DNA of 64,000 nucleotides from Rhodoferax sp. OV413 (GTDB lineage Bacteria > Pseudomonadota > Gammaproteobacteria > Burkholderiales > Burkholderiaceae_C), in NCBI GenBank assembly GCA_945861785.1, contig CAMAWD010000013.1, positions 1 to 64,000 of the forward strand. Direction: 5' to 3'. The position numbers and the translations under genes are program-made. This document shows positions 58,798 through 64,000 of this stretch, piece after piece. Position 1 is the first letter of the stretch; each line of letters begins with the position of its first letter. A model generated the notes under the pieces. It saw nothing but the letters and a program-made list of their open reading frames with translations. It was not told the origin of the DNA and searched no databases.

Positions 58798-60405
58798 TCA
58801 CTCAGCGCGCTCAGGTCTAAGCTTGGGTACTGCCGATATCAGCTCTCTCGTGTATGCCTGAACAGGCTGAGTGAGAATTTGAAATGCCGTGCCAGATTCG
58901 ACGACCCGGCCGCGATGCACCACGACGATGTGATCGGCCATACGGGCAGCCACGCGCAAATCATGCGTAATGAATACCATCCCAACCCCATCGCGGGCTT
59001 GAATCTCGTCAAGGAGGTCCAGAATGTCGGATTGGACTGAGACATCCAAGGATGAAACCGGCTCGTCGGCGATGAGAAGCTTGGCCTTCATTGCCAAAGC
59101 ACGGGCGATAACAATACGCTGGCGCTGACCGCCTGAGAACTCGTTGGGGTAGCGGTCAGCAGCACGCGGATCGATCCTCACACGCTCAAGCAACTCCCCC
59201 ACCTCTCGCAATGCCTGGGCGTGTGGCGTACCGTTGGCGATTGGCCCCATCGCAATGCTTTCCCCCACAGTGTGGCGCGGATTGAGCGACGCGAATGGAT
59301 CTTGGAATATGACCTGCACTGCGCGGCGCAGGGGCGCAAGCGAGCGTGATGGCAAGGCCAGGTAGTTGTCCGAAACTCCGGCAAGGTATGCCTGTCCAGC
59401 CGCGGCGTCGGTCAGTCGAGCCAACATGCGCGCTAGCGTGGATTTGCCAGAACCCGATTCACCCACCACGGCAACTGTCTCGCCAAAGTTAACCGACAGT
59501 GCGACGTCATCCACCGCCAATGTACCTACATCGTTGCGGCCCCAAGCTCCACGAGAATGCCAAATCTTGCGCAGGCCTTGCGCCTTCAGTAGCGCAGTAC
59601 CCTGAGCGCGCGCAGGTCGCGCCACCAATGGCGGGATTGCTGCCAGAAGGCGTTGTGTATAAGCTTCCCTTGGCTGACCCAGCACTTGCGCCCGAGGACC
59701 TGCTTCCACGAGCCGTCCGGCCCTCAGCACAGCCACGTCATCGGCCATCTCGGAAACAACACCGAAGTCGTGCGTGATCAGCAAAAGGCCCAGACCTCGC
59801 TTGGCCTGCAGATCCCGCAGCAGTCGCAGGATCTGCGCCTGCGTCGTCACATCCAGTGCCGTAGTTGGTTCATCTGCAATGATCAACTGAGGGTCTGCCG
59901 CAAGTGCGATAGCGATCATCACGCGTTGTCGTTGACCGCCAGATAGCTCCCAAGGGTACCGGGCCCAGGTTATTTCTGGCTCTGGCAATCCGACATCCGA
60001 AAGAAGTTGCATCACCCGCGCTGCAATGTCTCCTTTCCATGCGTGGCGGTCCAGCACTTCACGAATCTGCAGGCCGACTCGCTCTAGTGGGTTTAAACAA
60101 GAAAGGGGGTCTTGAAATATATAACCGACTCTGCCACCCCGCACCTGCAGCAATTCTGCGGCGCTCATCGCCAGCGTGTCACGCCCCTCAAGCAATATGC
60201 TGCCGCCAGAAATTCGCAGATCCGGCGAAGGAAGCAAGCGGACGATGGCAGCGGCAGTCAACGACTTGCCCGAACCGGACTCACCCACTACGCACAGCGT
60301 CCGTCCAGCATCAACGCGCAAAGACAGATCCTGCACTGCGTAAACCCGGTCAGCTCCAGCAGGCAGTTCAATGGTGAGCCTCTGGATGTCGAGCAACAGG
60401 GTCAT
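58798..60405 (-). CDS. Fused ABC peptide importer ATPase (DppD-DppF type, two cassettes)
   Basis: The 535-residue protein contains two ABC cassettes. Cassette 1 (residues 1-250) has Walker [19 protein letters not shown] and LIIADEPTTALD. Cassette 2 (260-535) has [18 protein letters not shown] and LIADEPVSSLD. It replaces separate DppD and DppF genes, as in YejF-type importers. It overlaps the DppC-type gene by 4 bases. Its base composition, like the rest of this operon, looks less GC-rich than the clusters before it. Confidence 0.88.
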   Translation of the reverse strand: MTLLLDIQRLTIELPAGADRVYAVQDLSLRVDAGRTLCVVGESGSGKSLTAAAIVRLLPSPDLRISGGSILLEGRDTLAMSAAELLQVRGGRVGYIFQDPLSCLNPLERVGLQIREVLDRHAWKGDIAARVMQLLSDVGLPEPEITWARYPWELSGGQRQRVMIAIALAADPQLIIADEPTTALDVTTQAQILRLLRDLQAKRGLGLLLITHDFGVVSEMADDVAVLRAGRLVEAGPRAQVLGQPREAYTQRLLAAIPPLVARPARAQGTALLKAQGLRKIWHSRGAWGRNDVGTLAVDDVALSVNFGETVAVVGESGSGKSTLARMLARLTDAAAGQAYLAGVSDNYLALPSRSLAPLRRAVQVIFQDPFASLNPRHTVGESIAMGPIANGTPHAQALREVGELLERVRIDPRAADRYPNEFSGGQRQRIVIARALAMKAKLLIADEPVSSLDVSVQSDILDLLDEIQARDGVGMVFITHDLRVAARMADHIVVVHRGRVVESGTAFQILTQPVQAYTRELISAVPKLRPERAE

Positions 60406-61235
60406 GCTGCAGTATTCCGGCCCGAACGCAGGAGTGGATTACCAGCGTCGCCAAGGCCATCGGCCAGGAGGTTGATCGACAGCACGGTGATGAAAAGGCA
60501 CAGGCCCGGCAGCACGCTTAACCACCAGGCGTCGCGAAACACTGACCTCGAAGAGCCAATGATATATCCCCAACTAATCAAGTTCGGGTCCGCCAAACCC
60601 AAAAAGCTGAGCGACGACTCTGTAAGGATTGCGGTAGCGACCATCAAAGAGCCCACCGCAATCACCGGTGGCAAAGCGTTCGGTAGTATCTCGCGCACCA
60701 TAATTTGCCAGTGCCCCAGACCCAGCGAACGCGCGGCCTCGACGAACTCACGACTGCGGAGAACCAAAAACTCCGAGCGAACCAGACGGGCTACCGGAGG
60801 CCAGGTAACGAGCGCAACGGCGATGATCACGCTCTTGAGCCCAGGCCGCATGATGGCAACAAGCAGAATTGCGAACAAGAAGGCAGGGATAACCTGGAAA
60901 AATTCTGTAAAGCGCATCAAGACGCGGTCCACCATGCCCCCGAAGTACCCAGCGAGCGCACCAACACCTACACCAATCAGTAACGCGCACGAACTCGAAG
61001 CCAGACCGATCAGCAACGACACTCGGGCACCATGGATCAGCCCAGACAGTAAGTCACGGCCCAACAAATCGGTTCCCAGCGCAAAGTCGCCCCCCGGCGG
61101 GGCGAGTGGCTGGCCCAGCAGCGCCCAGGGATCGTGGGGTGCGATCCAAGGCGCCAATAAAGCCACCAGCGCAATCAATGACAGCATGCCTGTGCCGGTC
61201 CATGCACGCCAATTCAAATATCGCTTCTGTGCCAT
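60402..61235 (-). CDS. ABC peptide importer permease, DppC type
   Basis: The 277-residue inner-membrane protein has FALGTDLLGRDLLSGLIHGARVSLL, the EAA-loop EFVEAARSLGLGHWQIMVREILPN, and SFLGLADPNLISWGYIIG at the C-terminal end. The start at 61235 (MAQKRYLN) is 4 bases downstream of the DppB-type stop. It works with the fused ATPase and the DppB-like permease. Confidence 0.87.
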   Translation of the reverse strand: MAQKRYLNWRAWTGTGMLSLIALVALLAPWIAPHDPWALLGQPLAPPGGDFALGTDLLGRDLLSGLIHGARVSLLIGLASSSCALLIGVGVGALAGYFGGMVDRVLMRFTEFFQVIPAFLFAILLVAIMRPGLKSVIIAVALVTWPPVARLVRSEFLVLRSREFVEAARSLGLGHWQIMVREILPNALPPVIAVGSLMVATAILTESSLSFLGLADPNLISWGYIIGSSRSVFRDAWWLSVLPGLCLFITVLSINLLADGLGDAGNPLLRSGRNTAA

Positions 61236-61239
61236 GGGT

Positions 61240-62208
61240 TCAGCGCCCGATACGCGGGTCGACGACCCGCAGCGCGAGGTCGGTAACAAGGTTCGCCAAA
61301 ACGACCATGACCGATGAGACGAAGAACACGCCCAGAATCACAGAGTAATCTCGCTGAAGCAATGCATCGAACGCCAGGCGACCTATCCCCGGCCACGCAA
61401 ACACAGTTTCGATCACAATCGCGCCGCCCATGAGATGGCCCAACTGCAACCCGGCCATAGTGACTATAGGCAACATGGCGTTTCGAAGCACATGCCCGCG
61501 CAGCACCTGCCCATCAGTCAAGCCCTTGGCATGGGCGGTACGAATGAAGTCCTTGCCCATCACTTCAAGCGACGAGGATCGAGCCAATCGAACGTAAACG
61601 GCCATGTGCAAAAGGGCCAAAGTCAGTGCAGGCAAAACCAGATGGTGCAAGACATCGACCAAATAGGCCAGCCCCTGTTTGGGAACCAAGGACGCCATTC
61701 CAAACGCTGGAAACCAGCCCAATGCCACCGAAAAAATCAGCACCAAAAGCAAACCAACCCAGAAGACTGGCATCGCATAACAGAGCATCGCAAACGATCC
61801 TATCGCCAGATCCAACCATCCGCCGCGTGAACGGCTTGAGACAATGCCCAGCGTCGTGCCAACGACTATGGCGAAAATGAGTGCAGTGCCAGTCAGCAGC
61901 AGCGTGGCGGGCAGTCGTTGCGCGATCATTTGGCCCACCGGGAGGTTGCTGCGGTAGCTCACACCCAAATCGCCACGGGCCAGCCGGGCCAGGTAGCTTC
62001 CTACCTGTACCTGTATCGGCTGATCCAGGCCATAGTCGGCCCGAATTTTGTCGATGAATGCCCCGTCAGCGGCCCCACTCTCGCCCGCGATCACGGCTGC
62101 AGGATCACCCGGAGCCAAGCGAACCAGGGTGAAGTTCATCAGCCCGATAGCTGCCAGCGTCAACAATGCACGCGGTAACCACGCGACAAAGGCGGTAACC
62201 AGGCGCAT
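61240..62208 (-). CDS. ABC peptide importer permease, DppB type
   Basis: The 322-residue inner-membrane protein has the DppB layout: FTLVRLAPGDPAAVIAGESG, NLPVGQMIAQRLPATLLLTG, the EAA loop DFIRTAHAKGLTDGQVLRGHVLRNAML and a terminal IVIETVFAWPGIGRLAFDALLQRDYSVI. The N-terminal substrate-recognition extracellular loop is moderately long. It is 37 bases downstream of the binding-protein gene. Confidence 0.87.
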   Translation of the reverse strand: MRLVTAFVAWLPRALLTLAAIGLMNFTLVRLAPGDPAAVIAGESGAADGAFIDKIRADYGLDQPIQVQVGSYLARLARGDLGVSYRSNLPVGQMIAQRLPATLLLTGTALIFAIVVGTTLGIVSSRSRGGWLDLAIGSFAMLCYAMPVFWVGLLLVLIFSVALGWFPAFGMASLVPKQGLAYLVDVLHHLVLPALTLALLHMAVYVRLARSSSLEVMGKDFIRTAHAKGLTDGQVLRGHVLRNAMLPIVTMAGLQLGHLMGGAIVIETVFAWPGIGRLAFDALLQRDYSVILGVFFVSSVMVVLANLVTDLALRVVDPRIGR

Positions 62209-62245
62209 GCGTGTCAGACGATGACGGCGCCCGAGAACGCCAGGT

Positions 62246-63823
62246 TCATCGGGGCTTTTCCAGCCAAGCCTCGGCGAAATTGCCGTTCGGACCCAGTCCG
62301 TTTATCACAGCATTGCGCAACCGCTTATTGGTCACAGTAGGCCACTGCAACTCAACCAGCCAAAGCATCGCGGCATCTTCAACCAGGACCTTCTGCACAT
62401 CCGAGTAAAGCTTCTTGCGACGCACGTCATCTGTAGATGATGCTGCGTCGGCAAAAAGGGCGTCCACTTGTGGGTTTGAATAACCAGCTTCGTTGGTAAA
62501 GGGTATGCCCTTGCGCTGGTTCTCGGTGATGAAGGTTCTTGAGACACCCAGCGCCGGGTCAGACAGGGTCGTCAAGAAGGTCATGATCATCTCAAATTCC
62601 CAGTTCTTGAGGCGGTCTACCCATCCGGCGGCGTCGGTGGACTCCAAGACCACCTCGATACCCACACGACGAAGCGCCTGACGGGTGCTCTCGGCAGCAC
62701 GGTTCCAGACTTCACCATAAGGAAGACCAAGCAGTTTGACTGTCGTGCGTACACCGTTGGCACCCTTCTTGAGGCCCATATCGTCGAGCAGCGCCTCGGC
62801 TTTTGCAATGTTGAAATCGTACTGCCGCACTGCAGGCTCGTAATATGGGGAACTGGAATGGACAGGGCCGGTAGCCACGGTTGCATAGCCCTGAAAAATC
62901 GTGTCACGGATTTGATTCCGGTCTATCGCGTGCATCATTGCCTGGCGAAAACGTTTATCGTTGAAGGGCGCCTGACGCAAGTTCATCTCGATCCAAGCAA
63001 TTGGAGAACCCCACTCCCAACCCTTGGCTGTACCTTCAAGGTATGGCAGCTTTGCCAACCGGGCCGCGTCACGCAGTTCCAGGTCATTCTGGGTGGCTAT
63101 GTGGAATTCTTGGCCTTCCATAGCCAAGGCACGCGATGCTGCATCTGGAATAAATCGGTAGTAGATCTCGTCCAAATACGGCAGACCCGCACGCCAGTAG
63201 GTGTCGTTGCGGACAAGATGAATATATTCACCGCGTTTCCACTCTTTGAATTTGAACGGCCCCGTACCAACCGGATTCGCATTGGCCGGATTTTTTCGGA
63301 AGTCGCTGCCCCGGTAAATGTGGGCCGGCAAGATCGGAGCACCGATCGTGTCAAAGCTGCGAATCAGCGGTGCGAATGGCTTTTCAAGAACAAACTCGAC
63401 AGTGAAATCATCGACCTTGGTAACCTTGGTGCGTTGGAACACCGCCTTCGAGCGAGGATGAACGTCGACCAGAAACTGGCTGAATGTAAACACGACATCG
63501 TCCGCAGTAAAAGGCTTGCCATCATGCCATTTGACATTGCGACGGAGCTTGAAGCTGTACTTGCGGCCATCCGGGGAAATCGTCCAGGACTCTGCCAACA
63601 TGGGTTGCGGAGCGAGGTTGAAGTCATAGGTCAGCAGACTCTCAAAAATCTTGGTCCCTGGGAGCAACGCGGGCGACTGAAGAAAGAGCCCCGGCACTAT
63701 TCCGGGTGGTTCCGGCCAAAGCACCGACTGCAAAATGCCACCCCGGACCGGGGTCTGGGCGCTGACTACTGACAACCACAGACCCAAGCTGATTGAAACC
63801 AATGTAAGAAATAAACGCTTCAT
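62246..63823 (-). CDS. ABC peptide-type substrate-binding protein (family 5)
   Basis: The 525-residue protein has a signal peptide ending in SVVSAQT and the OppA/DppA-type layout: GILQSVLWPEPPGIVPGLF, AESWTISPDGRKYSFKLRRNVKWHDGKPFTADDVVFTFSQF, NPVGTGPFKFKEWKRGEYIHLVRNDTYW and the conserved C-terminal lobe. It is the first gene of the last operon. A direct repeat (GTATGAT twice) lies 44-59 bases upstream of the start. Ligand unknown: peptides, amino-acid conjugates, or opines. Confidence 0.88.
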   Translation of the reverse strand: MKRLFLTLVSISLGLWLSVVSAQTPVRGGILQSVLWPEPPGIVPGLFLQSPALLPGTKIFESLLTYDFNLAPQPMLAESWTISPDGRKYSFKLRRNVKWHDGKPFTADDVVFTFSQFLVDVHPRSKAVFQRTKVTKVDDFTVEFVLEKPFAPLIRSFDTIGAPILPAHIYRGSDFRKNPANANPVGTGPFKFKEWKRGEYIHLVRNDTYWRAGLPYLDEIYYRFIPDAASRALAMEGQEFHIATQNDLELRDAARLAKLPYLEGTAKGWEWGSPIAWIEMNLRQAPFNDKRFRQAMMHAIDRNQIRDTIFQGYATVATGPVHSSSPYYEPAVRQYDFNIAKAEALLDDMGLKKGANGVRTTVKLLGLPYGEVWNRAAESTRQALRRVGIEVVLESTDAAGWVDRLKNWEFEMIMTFLTTLSDPALGVSRTFITENQRKGIPFTNEAGYSNPQVDALFADAASSTDDVRRKKLYSDVQKVLVEDAAMLWLVELQWPTVTNKRLRNAVINGLGPNGNFAEAWLEKPR

Positions 63824-63866
63824 AAAGGATTCCGATAAAAATGACACCCCCTGAAGGGCAAGACAA

Positions 63867-63882
63867 GTATGATAGGTATGAT
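63867..63882 (-). promoter_or_regulatory. Direct repeat upstream of last operon
   Basis: GTATGAT occurs at 63867-63873 and 63876-63882, 9 bases apart, so nearly one helical turn. On the coding strand it reads ATCATACCTATCATAC. It lies upstream of the binding-protein gene where an operator or promoter is expected. The final 118 bases of the window are AT-rich and hold no gene. Confidence 0.4.
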
Positions 63883-64000
63883 AATCCTAATTTAGGTCAA
63901 TTTTTCGCAATGACCCTACAAAGTTAGCGGAACAGATTACGGGCCTGTTTTGAAAATTGGCAATAGGACAACCCAAATCTGTTGGGCCAGACAACCAGAT

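Noticed and set aside
58571-58801. A 76-residue minus-strand frame upstream of the last operon
   Set aside because: It spans the IS-like repeat and shows no conserved domain; the frame is probably fortuitous within an element terminus.

Overview
The window looks like a chromosome segment of a high-GC betaproteobacterium, most likely Burkholderiales and plausibly Comamonadaceae (Polaromonas, Variovorax or Rhodoferax type). The reasons are the four complete TctC/Bug-type periplasmic receptor genes plus one remnant, the density of small catabolic operons each with its own LysR or GntR regulator, the phhA and RraA-like genes, and the intergenic repeats. No rRNA, tRNA, CRISPR array, phage module or replication origin was recognised.

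Layout. (1) 0-4.3 kb: pentapeptide-repeat protein, 5-formyl-THF cyclo-ligase, MetX-like acyltransferase/hydrolase and phenylalanine hydroxylase, then an 840-base gene-free island of repeats bounded by a 30-base inverted repeat. (2) 4.3-8.4 kb, minus strand: ArfB, AroQ, a Gfo/Idh/MocA oxidoreductase, a broken TetR gene, a ketopantoate-reductase-like protein and an RraA-like protein. (3) 8.6-21 kb: a LysR gene divergent from a long plus-strand operon with a Bug receptor, two cytoplasmic Cys-type sulfatases, a dienelactone-hydrolase-like protein, an oxidoreductase, a DUF4432 aldose-epimerase-like protein and a complete sugar-type ABC importer. This looks like uptake and intracellular desulfation of a small sulfated, probably sugar-like, compound. 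(4) 21-28.9 kb: proline-racemase-family protein, a branched-chain-amino-acid-type binding protein, a DadA-like oxidase, an S1/P1 nuclease, a PIN/RHH toxin-antitoxin pair, a VOC protein and a DapA-family aldolase.

(5) 29-34.3 kb: IS701 and LysR remnants, then Bug receptor, M19 dipeptidase and DadA-like oxidase, then an ISNCY remnant. (6) 34.3-45.5 kb, minus strand: a LysR-led operon for peptide or opine-like uptake (DppBCDF plus binding protein) with a flavin monooxygenase, a creatinase-like M24 protein, an alpha/beta hydrolase and a two-domain carboxymuconolactone-decarboxylase-family protein. (7) 45.7-46.9 kb: IS1634 remnant, a MazEF/PemIK toxin-antitoxin pair with a clear palindromic operator, and a Bug remnant. 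(8) 46.9-58.4 kb: a catabolic island (3-hydroxyisobutyrate-dehydrogenase-like, MmgE/PrpD, two Bug receptors, NTF2-like, two SDRs, GntR, TIM-barrel, amidohydrolase, cupin and TauD-type dioxygenase). Two of its promoter regions share the near-identical palindrome-centred motif ATGGTTCAAC[C/A]TTTG, which suggests one GntR regulon. (9) 58.8-64 kb: a second dipeptide/oligopeptide-type ABC importer whose base composition looks visibly less GC-rich than the rest.

The common theme is scavenging: each cluster pairs a periplasmic binding protein or full importer with a few soluble enzymes and a local regulator. Broken regulators and internally deleted insertion sequences mark the joints between clusters. 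All functional assignments come from reading motifs by eye; no database search was run.
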